Assembly (NCBI GenBank): GCA_002336475.1
Contig: DDCX01000078.1
Span: 1,107-10,860 of the forward strand
Reading direction: 5' to 3'
Source of the DNA: Flavobacteriales bacterium UBA1995
GTDB taxonomy: Bacteria > Bacteroidota > Bacteroidia > Flavobacteriales_D > Sanyastnellaceae
Length of the DNA stretch: 9,754 nucleotides
The first letter of the stretch is position 1. Each line of letters opens with the position of its first letter. The translations under genes and the position numbers were made by a program. Below the pieces are notes generated by a model. That model made no database searches. It saw only the letters and a list, made by a program, of their open reading frames with translations, and was not told the origin of the DNA. Positions 1 through 7,096 of this stretch are shown here, one piece after another.

Positions 1-1118
1 ACCGCTTCCAATATCTTCCAGACCTCACTGCTCCGCTTGGTCACAGCCAAAGTCCGGAATCCCATCTGCAAACTGTTCAGCAAGGCCGACATGGTCGTAG
101 GTCCTGTTATGGTGATGCGGTACTTCCGCTGCAATGTTTCGAAAATGCCAGGGTGCCTCAACACCTCTGCATATAGACTCTCCACCGGCAAGAACATGAT
201 GCCAAAATCAGTGGTGTGGGGCACCTCTACATACTTCTCACTGATGTCTTTGGCAAAAGACTCTATGGTGCGGGCCAACGCCTTCTCAGACGCTTGAATG
301 GCCGCCAAGTCTCCGGACTCACGCGCATTTAACAGGTCTTCATATCCCTTGAGCGGAAACTTGCTGTCGATGGGGAGCCACACCATCTCATTGTTGTCCT
401 GACCCGGCATCCGGACCGCGAACTCCACCCGCTCTGAACTTCCCGGACGGGTGGCAATGTTCTCCTCGTACTGCTCTGTGGTCAGCAGCTGCTCGAGAAT
501 GTTGCCCAATTGATACTCTCCCAAGATGCCCTTGGTTTTGACATTGGTCAAGACCTTCTTGAGGTCACCGACACCACTGGCCAATGTTTGCATCTCTCCC
601 AGCCCTTTGTGGACCTGTTCCAGCCTGTCACTGACTTGCTTGAAAGACTCCCCGAGGCGCTTCTCCAAAGTAACCTCGAGCTTCTCATCCACCGTCTTGC
701 GCATCTCATCCAACCGCTTGCCGTTGTCTTCGCGCATTTCCTTGAGTTGCTTCTCCACCGTGCCCCTGACGTCCTTGACCGAGTCCAGGCTCTTTTTGCC
801 TTGATCGTCGAGTTGCTTCAGCAAATCGCCAAACCGGTCGCGCATCACATCGGACTGGGCCTTCCCTTGATCGTCCACCTGCTTTCGAAAAGCATCAAAC
901 CCCTCCGTCAACTCTTTCCGCTGGGCTTGGGCCAGCTCGGCACCCTCCTTGCGGTTCTCTCGAAATTCTTCGCGCAATGTGGCCTCCAATCGATCCATTC
1001 GCTCCTCAATCTTCCCTGCATCTGCACCATCCTCCTGTCGGACGCGCGTCATCACCAAAAAACATGCAAGGGCAGAAAACAGAGCGGCAAGCGCAGAAAG
1101 AATGAGGGCGAAGGGCAT
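1..1118 (-). CDS. rmuC: RmuC-family DNA recombination protein, C-terminus cut by the window edge
   Basis: RmuC is a membrane-anchored coiled-coil protein with a nuclease-like core, known for limiting inversions and other rearrangements at short inverted repeats. The visible 372 codons show an N-terminal hydrophobic anchor (about residues 3-23) and then a long charged coiled coil (about 35-170). Within the coiled coil a block of roughly 22-25 residues recurs, visible as repeated DDQGK / EDNGK segments. The conserved RmuC core begins around residue 175: GLGEMQ, GVGDLKKVLTNVKTKG, LGEYQL (about 199-204), ERVEFAVRMPG, LPIDSKFP (about 247-254) and FLPVESLYAEVL. The start is the ATG at 1118, directly before the anchor. 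RmuC proteins are usually about 400-500 residues, so the missing C-terminal part is probably short. The gene is divergent from the membrane-protein operon at 1373. The family call is secure; the cellular substrate is not known from sequence. Confidence 0.93.
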   Translation of the reverse strand, partial: MPFALILSALAALFSALACFLVMTRVRQEDGADAGKIEERMDRLEATLREEFRENRKEGAELAQAQRKELTEGFDAFRKQVDDQGKAQSDVMRDRFGDLLKQLDDQGKKSLDSVKDVRGTVEKQLKEMREDNGKRLDEMRKTVDEKLEVTLEKRLGESFKQVSDRLEQVHKGLGEMQTLASGVGDLKKVLTNVKTKGILGEYQLGNILEQLLTTEQYEENIATRPGSSERVEFAVRMPGQDNNEMVWLPIDSKFPLKGYEDLLNARESGDLAAIQASEKALARTIESFAKDISEKYVEVPHTTDFGIMFLPVESLYAEVLRHPGIFETLQRKYRITITGPTTMSALLNSLQMGFRTLAVTKRSSEVWKILEA

Positions 1119-1372
1119 TGTGTGCAGAATCGAAAACTAGAAGAGGAAAGGTAGCGGGATTTGATGCTCATGACGCGACCCGTTGTCTTGAACACTGCAC
1201 GCCAATGCTCCACCTGGTATAGGGGCGCCCCTTTCTGTCCCATTCCTTGATGAAGGTGCTCAAAACGAGTCCCTACTTCCATGGCACGAAACAAAAAAAA
1301 GTGTGCCGCGTATCACGTTCCAATTAAAACAAATTTCTTGTCGAAAGAACTTGAGGCAAACACCTTAAATCA
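1119..1372. other. Divergent intergenic region between rmuC and the small membrane-protein operon
   Basis: This 254-base stretch should hold the promoters of rmuC (leftward) and the two-gene operon (rightward). The right part is AT-rich, with poly-A stretches near 1289-1297 and 1326-1333. I could not identify a convincing Bacteroidota-type promoter (TTTG / TAnnTTTG) in either direction, and no reading frame here looks protein-coding. The only clear structure is the small inverted repeat listed separately at 1334-1349. Confidence 0.5.
1334..1349. promoter_or_regulatory. Small perfect inverted repeat upstream of the membrane-protein operon
   Basis: TTTCTT, a four-base spacer GTCG, and AAAGAA form a perfect 6-bp inverted repeat that ends 23 bases before the start codon of the downstream gene. 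It could be a 5' UTR hairpin or a small operator. It is AT-rich and short, so chance occurrence is quite possible. Confidence 0.25.
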
Positions 1373-1789
1373 ATGAAACATTTATTTCCTTTTCTTGGAG
1401 GCTTGGTGACTTTTATGGTCGTCAGCACGATCTTTTACATGGGCATCATGCCCTATCCAACGAGCTCCTGCGTCGTTCCTGAAGACCAGATGAACATGGG
1501 CGCTATGCTCTTGGGCAATGTTTTGGTGGTGAGCTTGGCCGTCTATTTGGTCAATCTGGGCCGCGGTTTTTCTGCAGCCAATGGAGCCCGGCACGGTGCC
1601 GTCGCTGGCCTGACTGCCAATGGCTTCCTCAACATCTTCGTTTACGCCTTCTTCACCTGTGATGGCGGACACATTTTTCCATTGGAAGAGGCCATCATCG
1701 ACGTCGTGGCCAATGTGGTCTTCATGGCCGCAACAGGAGCTGTGATTGGCATTCTATACAAGCGGAATGCCGCTAAAAGCGCAGCCTAA
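1373..1789 (+). CDS. Small four-helix integral membrane protein, function unknown
   Basis: The 138-residue product has four predicted membrane segments (about residues 5-26, 44-62, 76-96 and 107-128) and ends in a short basic tail (YKRNAAKSAA), which suggests both termini are cytoplasmic. Two cysteines lie outside or at the edge of helices (Cys33 in SSCVV and Cys96 in FFTCDGG) and could pair on the periplasmic side. Its general form resembles small four-helix DUF families such as DUF1761 or DUF2177, but I cannot assign it to one with confidence. The start ATG has an A-rich upstream stretch without a Shine-Dalgarno sequence. The stop is one base before the next gene's ATG, so the two are almost certainly co-transcribed and probably translationally coupled. 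I do not assign a function. Confidence 0.75.
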   Translation: MKHLFPFLGGLVTFMVVSTIFYMGIMPYPTSSCVVPEDQMNMGAMLLGNVLVVSLAVYLVNLGRGFSAANGARHGAVAGLTANGFLNIFVYAFFTCDGGHIFPLEEAIIDVVANVVFMAATGAVIGILYKRNAAKSAA

Positions 1790-1790
1790 A

Positions 1791-2174
1791 ATGAATACCA
1801 AAACAGCAGCCACCATCATCGGTGGCATTTACCTCCTCCAGGCCATCGGCATCTTCTTTGGTGCGGGTGACATTACTTCGATGGCCTTTCCCGGCGTTAC
1901 CGAAAATGACACGGCCCTGAACGTCGGCACTTTGATGCACCAAGCGCTGGCCGGCATGGCCTTTGGAACTGCCGTGATCATGTTGTTTGTGCGTCAAATA
2001 AAAGTGGGCAGCGCGCCCATATTCCGAGGATTCGCAATAGGATCCTTGGGTATCGTTGGCGTAGCCTGCTTTCACTGGGCCACACAGCCTGTTGAACCGC
2101 CGCTCCCATTGCTCGTGACCATGGCTGGTTTGGCCATTTATGCATGGCTGGTTGCTGCGCGTCAAAGCGCTTGA
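1791..2174 (+). CDS. Second small four-helix integral membrane protein, function unknown
   Basis: The 127-residue product has four predicted helices (about residues 5-25, 46-67, 79-97 and 104-123). Residues of note are His50 at the start of helix 2 (LMHQALAG) and the CFHW cluster at 93-96 at the end of helix 3. An in-frame ATG exists at 1746, but it would overlap the upstream gene by 44 bases. The ATG at 1791 lies directly after the upstream stop (one-base gap) and precedes a typical MNTK-type N-terminus, so it is preferred. It forms a two-gene operon with the preceding membrane protein and is followed 13 bases later by an intrinsic terminator. It may be a partner subunit or a diverged relative of the upstream protein (same size and helix count). 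I do not recognise the family. Confidence 0.72.
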   Translation: MNTKTAATIIGGIYLLQAIGIFFGAGDITSMAFPGVTENDTALNVGTLMHQALAGMAFGTAVIMLFVRQIKVGSAPIFRGFAIGSLGIVGVACFHWATQPVEPPLPLLVTMAGLAIYAWLVAARQSA

Positions 2175-2187
2175 CTAACGTGAATTG

Positions 2188-2223
2188 AAAAGCCCCTTGA
2201 ACCCCAGGTTCGAGGGGCTTTTT
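2188..2223. terminator. Strong intrinsic terminator, probably bidirectional
   Basis: AAAAGCCCCTTGAACC, loop CCA, then GGTTCGAGGGGCTTTT(T) form a 16-bp stem with a single G-U wobble and a three-base loop. It is flanked by A's on the left and T's on the right, so it can end transcripts in both directions. It lies 13 bases after the stop of the plus-strand membrane-protein operon and about 93 bases beyond the stop of the convergent nitroreductase gene. Confidence 0.9.
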
Positions 2224-2316
2224 CGTGCCCAAAATCAGCGGGACTTTTGCCGCCCCCCATCCACTTCTCCTTTTTTCCTGAGGGCAAGAATGGTCCCTTG
2301 TTCTTATCAGCGACGC

Positions 2317-3090
2317 TCAGTGCTGGTGGACAAAGTGTTTGCGATCAAAACGGAAGCGCTCACCATAGATTCCTCCCTCTGCCCGCTTCCCTGCAGAAAT
2401 CACCATGGTGACCAGCGCCTGTCGAGGCAACCCCAAAATGCGCTTAACACGCGCGCTGTCCATGCCCTCCATCGGACAGGTATCGAATCCATGCGCACGC
2501 ATGGCCAACATAAAATGAGCACAGGCCAACGCCGTTGATTTGTGGGCCCAAATCCGCATGCCCCACTTGCCGATGGGTTCCCGCGGGTATGGTTTGGTGC
2601 GGCCGCGCCAGCGGGTGATGGCCCACTTGAAAGGCGTGCGCCAACCCAAAGCCCCTTGATCGTAGACCATGGGCGTGATCTTGCGGTAATACTGGTAAGC
2701 GCCTTTGGGCACATCGCCTTTGCGGTCAAAGGCCTCGATCATCCACTGGTTGTTTCTGCGCCATAAATCGGGCCGCCCCACAAACACCAGCAGTTCAGGT
2801 GCGGTCCCCGCCGCCGGTTGGGACAAACAAGCTTTGACCAGTGCCGCTTTTTTATCGGCGTCCACCACGTGGTGAATCTCCCAAGCCTGCAGGTTCGAGG
2901 AGTTCGGTGCCTTCAGAGCGGCATCCAAACAGGCCTCCATCACATCCTCAGGTACCCGATCATCTGCATAGACCCGCACACTGCGGCGAGAATCCACCAC
3001 GGCATGAAATGCTGCTGCATCCGTTTCAGGTGCAGGGGCCGCCTGGCGCGATTTCGCTTCAACCGGCTTGAAAATGTTGGCTTTGGACAT
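2317..3090 (-). CDS. Nitroreductase-family FMN-dependent oxidoreductase
   Basis: The 257-residue protein carries the hallmarks of the nitroreductase fold, which uses FMN and NAD(P)H to reduce nitroaromatics, quinones or related substrates in the cytoplasm. SRRSVRVY (about 34-41) supplies the phosphate-contacting arginines. APNSSNLQAWEIHHV (about 61-75) is the flavin-binding loop. LVFVG (about 101-105) is the first core strand. ALACAHFMLAMRAHGFDTCPMEGMD (about 187-211) is the typical second flavin segment, and VISAGKRAEGG (about 230-240) is the C-terminal motif. It is longer than compact members (about 200 residues) because of a basic, aromatic-rich insert around 110-175. The start is set at MSKANIF; an in-frame ATG nine codons upstream (3117) is less natural and has no better signal. 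It is the last gene of the minus-strand run, 64 nt after the TspO-hydrolase gene. The substrate cannot be told from sequence. Confidence 0.9.
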   Translation of the reverse strand: MSKANIFKPVEAKSRQAAPAPETDAAAFHAVVDSRRSVRVYADDRVPEDVMEACLDAALKAPNSSNLQAWEIHHVVDADKKAALVKACLSQPAAGTAPELLVFVGRPDLWRRNNQWMIEAFDRKGDVPKGAYQYYRKITPMVYDQGALGWRTPFKWAITRWRGRTKPYPREPIGKWGMRIWAHKSTALACAHFMLAMRAHGFDTCPMEGMDSARVKRILGLPRQALVTMVISAGKRAEGGIYGERFRFDRKHFVHQH

Positions 3091-3154
3091 GGCGCCAAAG
3101 ATGCAGTGTGCGCCCATGCCATTTGCAAGAACGCCTCATTGGATCACCACAAGT

Positions 3155-4804
3155 TCAATTCCAGAGCATGGCCGCGAAAGCTGAAGCGCTGCTGTCCTGC
3201 CTGACGTCGTAAGTCTGCTTGAGCAAAACCACGGCGGTGTTGGTCTTGGGGTCGGCATAATGGGTGGTGTTGAAATACCCACTCCAAAAGAAGGAGCCCG
3301 CCGCATCTCCGCTTGTACGAACGCCACACACCAATCCCTGGTGCCACCCCCCCTCTAACAAACCCGGTGCCTGGTCCGACATGGCCGAGTCGATGGTCGC
3401 TTCTGCCAACAGACGGGTTCCGTCGGCCACACCGCGGTCTAAATAGCACTGAAGAAACTTGGCATAATCAGATGCTGTAGACGTCAAGCCCGCCCCACCG
3501 CTGCACAGCGGCCACTCTGGGTGCAACGGATAATCGGTGGTGTACCGGGGATGCTTGTGGGCCGCCCATTCACCCTGTTGATTGCCCGGTTCCGATACCG
3601 ACACAAGGCGATCCCGTGCAGCTTCGGGCAATACAAAATGGGTGTCATTCATACCCAGTGGGCCCAGCACTGCTTCTTGAAGGAACCCAACATAGGGCTG
3701 GCCAGAAGCCTCTTCGATCACGGCCACGAGCACATCCAATCCCAAACTGTAATTCCATTGATCCCCAGGCTGGTGAATCAGACAAGTTGAAGCGATGTTG
3801 CGGGCGTTGTCACGGGTGGAACGGCCATCGACTGGAAACAGGTCCAACACATCATGCTTCTCATAGAGGGCAGCAAACCTGGGGTCACCAATTTCGCCAT
3901 AAGAAATGCCGCAGGTATGCGTCATCAGATGGCGCACGGTCATCTGCACGGCGGTGGGCTGGGTGGTAAATGTCGCATCGCTGAACAACGAATCGAGCAC
4001 ACCCATGGCCGCGAATTCTGGGAGATATTGGGCCACAGGGTCATCCAATCCCAATTGACCCCGCTCCCACAACACCAACGCCGCTGTCGCTGTGAGGGAC
4101 TTGCTCTGAGAACAGATTCTAAACAGGTCATCCTTTTCCATGGGGCGTCCCGACATGGGGTCGGACGTGCCGTAGGCCTCGTGAACCGCCACCTCGCCAT
4201 CACGAGAGATGAGCAACACTGCACCCGGGATTTGGCCCGCTTCCACCGACCACTGTATGGCGCTGTCGAGCCTTCCCCAATCTGCCTCCCATTGACCGCG
4301 TGGCCATGGCCCATCCGTGGACGCGCCGTTCTGAAACACGACATACGCGTTGAGTGAAACCGCAACGGTGAGCCACATCACATAGGGAGCGATGCCCCAC
4401 TTGGCGGCGCCCAAGGAAGACCATGCGCGGGCTGCCATCAGTCCGATGGTGGCAAACAACACAAGGATCTCCACCAAGGCCATTTCGGTCTGCTGCCATC
4501 CAAAGAAGATGGGATTCCACGCGACGTTAAGCAGCCAAGCTGCTGCGAACATCACGGCCCACCGCTGGCGTCCCGCTCCTGCCGCCAACTGGTTCCACGC
4601 CGCAGCCATAAACCAAGTAAAACCGAGCATCACGGTCGTCCAAGCGGCTCCGAAAACCCAGCCGGGTGGTGTCCACGGGGCCTTGGCCAGTCCGGCATAC
4701 CAGTCCGATGCCACACCTGGCCCTGTGGCCATGCTGCCCAAAGCCAAGCCCGCAAAATTTAGTGTCCCGAAAATCAGGATCAACGTAGCCTTTCTCTTGG
4801 TCAT
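3155..4804 (-). CDS. Fusion protein: TspO/MBR membrane domain joined to a beta-lactamase-like serine hydrolase
   Basis: One uninterrupted 549-residue frame holds two complete domains. Residues about 5-158 match TspO/MBR (five helices near 8-27, 48-70, 83-103, 107-124 and 137-157) with the signature WTPPGWVFGAAWT (44-56), LNVAWNPIFFG (92-102) and PYVMWLTVAVSLN (140-152). TspO proteins bind porphyrins and other hydrophobic ligands. Residues about 175-549 match class C beta-lactamase/penicillin-binding-like hydrolases: PGAVLLISRDGEV (193-205), SxxK at Ser232-Lys235, a Tyr352-Ser-Leu motif in place of YxN, GGAGLTSTASDYAKF (436-450), and a WSG motif (507-509) at the usual KTG position. The basic N-terminus and the Arg/Lys in loops 2-3 and 4-5 place the N-terminus inside and the hydrolase domain in the periplasm. 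The hydrolase has no signal peptide or start of its own. The start is the ATG before TKRKATL, 38 bases after the protease stop. Both domain calls are firm; joint function is inference. Confidence 0.93.
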   Translation of the reverse strand: MTKRKATLILIFGTLNFAGLALGSMATGPGVASDWYAGLAKAPWTPPGWVFGAAWTTVMLGFTWFMAAAWNQLAAGAGRQRWAVMFAAAWLLNVAWNPIFFGWQQTEMALVEILVLFATIGLMAARAWSSLGAAKWGIAPYVMWLTVAVSLNAYVVFQNGASTDGPWPRGQWEADWGRLDSAIQWSVEAGQIPGAVLLISRDGEVAVHEAYGTSDPMSGRPMEKDDLFRICSQSKSLTATAALVLWERGQLGLDDPVAQYLPEFAAMGVLDSLFSDATFTTQPTAVQMTVRHLMTHTCGISYGEIGDPRFAALYEKHDVLDLFPVDGRSTRDNARNIASTCLIHQPGDQWNYSLGLDVLVAVIEEASGQPYVGFLQEAVLGPLGMNDTHFVLPEAARDRLVSVSEPGNQQGEWAAHKHPRYTTDYPLHPEWPLCSGGAGLTSTASDYAKFLQCYLDRGVADGTRLLAEATIDSAMSDQAPGLLEGGWHQGLVCGVRTSGDAAGSFFWSGYFNTTHYADPKTNTAVVLLKQTYDVRQDSSASAFAAMLWN

Positions 4805-4836
4805 GTGCGCGCCTTTGAGGCCGCAACTTCGGCCAT
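4801..4836 (-). CDS. Possible 11-codon mini-ORF overlapping the start of the TspO-hydrolase gene
   Basis: An ATG at 4836 opens a frame reading MAEVAASKART whose TGA overlaps the TspO-hydrolase start as ATGA. This arrangement can couple translation of a downstream gene to an upstream mini-ORF, which would matter because the true start has no Shine-Dalgarno sequence. It lies wholly in the 38-base gap after the protease gene and may be chance. Confidence 0.2.
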   Translation of the reverse strand: MAEVAASKART

Positions 4837-4842
4837 GGCGCC

Positions 4843-7059
4843 TTAATCTACAATGAGGCGCACCGCCTGTGCAGCAGCCCCTTCGGGACGCAACACCAAG
4901 ACCAAAGCTCCAGATGGCCATCCCGCGGCATCCAGAGACAACGGACCATGTCCTTGCCCACTGTCGCGCGTCCGGCCAGTGGCGTCGACCAAAGACCATT
5001 CAAAGGCCTGATCCAAGCCCTTTGGCTTCACCTGCAGCCGATCACCGACAGGGTTGGGCCAAACGGCGAAAGCATCAGAGGGCGTGCCGGACATCACCTC
5101 CACCCCATTGATTCCCAAAACCTCTTGCACCGCACGGACCGCATTGACCTTGCCCCATCCCCACACGGTGCTGCCCTCGGCCGGAATCTCACCTGTATGG
5201 TCGTCTTCTCGCGCAGTCACCCTCAAAGCCTCCCGCACCCCGTCCACAGTCAATTCAGGATTGGCTTGCAACATCAACGCTACGATGCCCGCCACGGCAG
5301 GCCCGCTCATGCTGGTGCCGGACAGCTTGGCAAAGGAATATGTGATTCCATTGAATTCAACGGTTTCAGTGGCGTTGAAACTCGCATCTGTAAAGGAGCT
5401 CATAGACGACTCTACCGACACGCCAGGCGCCGAAATCTCAGGCTTTAGGCGCCCGTCCAGCGTGGGCCCCAGGGTAGAGAAGTTGGCCAACGTGCCACCC
5501 CCCTCGTTGCCCAGGGGATTGAGGTACTCGGAGTAATACGCTGCTACAGCGATAACACTCTCAGAGCAAGCGGGGCTTTGAACCCCGAAGTCAGGATTTC
5601 CATCCAACCAACCGTCGCTGGTGGACATGAAATCTTGCCCCCAATTGCCCACGCCATTGGAGAGGTGGGTGGTGTTCCAACAGTGCACCACACCGCCTTC
5701 GGCCGCCACTTGCAGACCGACCCCGACCGGAGCAGTGCCTTTGCGGATGCGGAAACGCGCAAAAGGCCGACCATTGGCAGGGTGGGCCGCTTCCACCACC
5801 AGGTCAAACGGAATGGTGTCGCCATCGTGAATCAGCATGGAGTCCAGCATCATGGGCCCATCCTCTGTGGCATACCACGGGCTCTCCAGCACCACATTGC
5901 TGCCCATGGAAGTGAGCATGAACCCGGCGCTGAAGTCGGCCCCCTCCTCTCCCCACATCGTCAAAGCCTGGCCCCACATGCTGGGGTGGGCCGACTCGGG
6001 ATAGAACTGCACGCGTGTGCGCATGGTGTCCGCCTCAAACGCATGGGACACGTGGAAATCGCTGTCCCCATTGTTACCCGCTGACGCGACGAAAACAACC
6101 CCTTCTTCAGACATGGCATCGATGAATTGGTTGATCAAACCTTGGCCATCCTTTGTACCGAATTGCGGCAGACTCCAGCTGTTGTTGATGACCAGGCGCT
6201 TGCCATCGGCTTCAGCCACGCCCTGCATCCAAGCAAAGGCGTCCATGGCGGCGGCTTCGTCAATCAAGAAGGTGGCAAAGAGCAGCTCCGAACGGGGCGC
6301 CATTCCGATGAGCTCTACGCCTGCGCCTGCGCCACCGGCGATGCCCGCGACATGGGTGCCGTGGTAGGCGAAGCTGTATATGTTGGCCGTATCAGCAGCC
6401 AGCAAAGCAATGTCTTCTGGAGTCTCAGCCCCGCGGCCATAACTGTATCCTGCGGGCGCTGGACCAGTTTGCCTGAATTGGTCCCACACGCCGCGGACGC
6501 GGCTGTATGTCAGGGCAGAATCGTAAAACATGGGATGGGTGTAGTCGAACCCCCAGTCGACCACCCCGATCAACACGTCCTCACCGTGAAAGGCCTCGGG
6601 CAATCCCAAACCTGCCTGCACGCTGTCGGCCCGGGTGCCATATCGGGCCTTTTCCAAATCAGCAACAGCCTTTCCCGCAATGTGCCATTGCGCCAGAGGC
6701 AAGTCCTCGAGCACAGACAATGCATCGACATCCACACGAAACGACAGCACCCCGCCTTTGCTCGCCCCCACCATGACCGCTGGGGCCATGGCGGTCATGG
6801 CCTCCATCGCAGCCGCCGCGTTTTGCATCGGAAGCTGGCCCACAAAGCCCACCGTAAGCCGCCCCTCCATCCTTGCTACCGGATACTGGCTCACTTCCTC
6901 AATGAATGCCTTGTCCTCAGGATATGCGTTGCGCAAATCCATCAGCTCCGACAAGGCCATCCGGGTGGTCATCGGGACTTGCGCCGCATGGGAGCCTTGG
7001 GCATCAACAGAAGCCGAACAGGCCAAAACAAAACAGAGGGCGATAGCTTGACTGCGCAT
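4843..7059 (-). CDS. Secreted S8 (subtilisin-family) serine protease with T9SS C-terminal sorting domain
   Basis: The 738-residue precursor begins with a Sec signal peptide (RSQAIALCFVLACSASVDA, cleavage near residue 20). A probable propeptide of about 130 residues follows, then the subtilase domain. The catalytic residues are Asp168 (IGVVDWGFD), His233 (YHGTHVAGI) and Ser583 (LSGTSMSGPAVAG), with oxyanion Asn329 in ASAGNNGD. The stretch between Asn329 and Ser583 is about 250 residues, far longer than in subtilisin. It contains a beta-rich insert (about 345-495) before FSTLGPTLDGRLKPEISAPGV (527-547). The C-terminal about 75 residues, starting FAVWPNPVGDRLQV, form a type A T9SS sorting domain, so the mature enzyme should be exported through the outer membrane and anchored or released. 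The ATG at 7059, directly before the signal peptide, is preferred over one at 7137 that would add 26 unlikely residues. Neighbours are 37-38 nt away on each side, suggesting co-transcription. Natural substrate unknown. Confidence 0.95.
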   Translation of the reverse strand: MRSQAIALCFVLACSASVDAQGSHAAQVPMTTRMALSELMDLRNAYPEDKAFIEEVSQYPVARMEGRLTVGFVGQLPMQNAAAAMEAMTAMAPAVMVGASKGGVLSFRVDVDALSVLEDLPLAQWHIAGKAVADLEKARYGTRADSVQAGLGLPEAFHGEDVLIGVVDWGFDYTHPMFYDSALTYSRVRGVWDQFRQTGPAPAGYSYGRGAETPEDIALLAADTANIYSFAYHGTHVAGIAGGAGAGVELIGMAPRSELLFATFLIDEAAAMDAFAWMQGVAEADGKRLVINNSWSLPQFGTKDGQGLINQFIDAMSEEGVVFVASAGNNGDSDFHVSHAFEADTMRTRVQFYPESAHPSMWGQALTMWGEEGADFSAGFMLTSMGSNVVLESPWYATEDGPMMLDSMLIHDGDTIPFDLVVEAAHPANGRPFARFRIRKGTAPVGVGLQVAAEGGVVHCWNTTHLSNGVGNWGQDFMSTSDGWLDGNPDFGVQSPACSESVIAVAAYYSEYLNPLGNEGGGTLANFSTLGPTLDGRLKPEISAPGVSVESSMSSFTDASFNATETVEFNGITYSFAKLSGTSMSGPAVAGIVALMLQANPELTVDGVREALRVTAREDDHTGEIPAEGSTVWGWGKVNAVRAVQEVLGINGVEVMSGTPSDAFAVWPNPVGDRLQVKPKGLDQAFEWSLVDATGRTRDSGQGHGPLSLDAAGWPSGALVLVLRPEGAAAQAVRLIVD

Positions 7060-7096
7060 GTCGGCCAAAGATGGTGCGCAATTCACACGGGCGCCG

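Noticed and set aside
510..1154. A 214-codon plus-strand frame across the left part of the window
   Set aside because: It is antisense to the rmuC gene and its leucine-rich, low-complexity translation arises from the coiled-coil codons on the other strand. No recognisable domain.
1052..1294. An 80-codon minus-strand frame in the rmuC upstream region
   Set aside because: It overlaps the rmuC start in another frame and has no recognisable features.
1281..1305. GGCAC...GTGCC inverted repeat around a poly-A tract
   Set aside because: Only five pairs around a loop of about 15 bases, and no gene ends into it on either strand, so there is no support for a terminator.
3155..4804. Possible antibiotic-resistance beta-lactamase
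   Set aside because: The hydrolase domain has SxxK but lacks the canonical YxN and KTG motifs, and it is fused to TspO. It fits the broad esterase/peptidase-like serine hydrolase group better than a true class C resistance enzyme.
4805..4999. Upstream extension of the TspO-hydrolase gene to 4999
   Set aside because: The extra 65 residues would overlap the end of the protease gene and are Arg/Cys/Gly-rich with no TspO similarity. The ATG at 4804 gives the normal TspO N-terminus.
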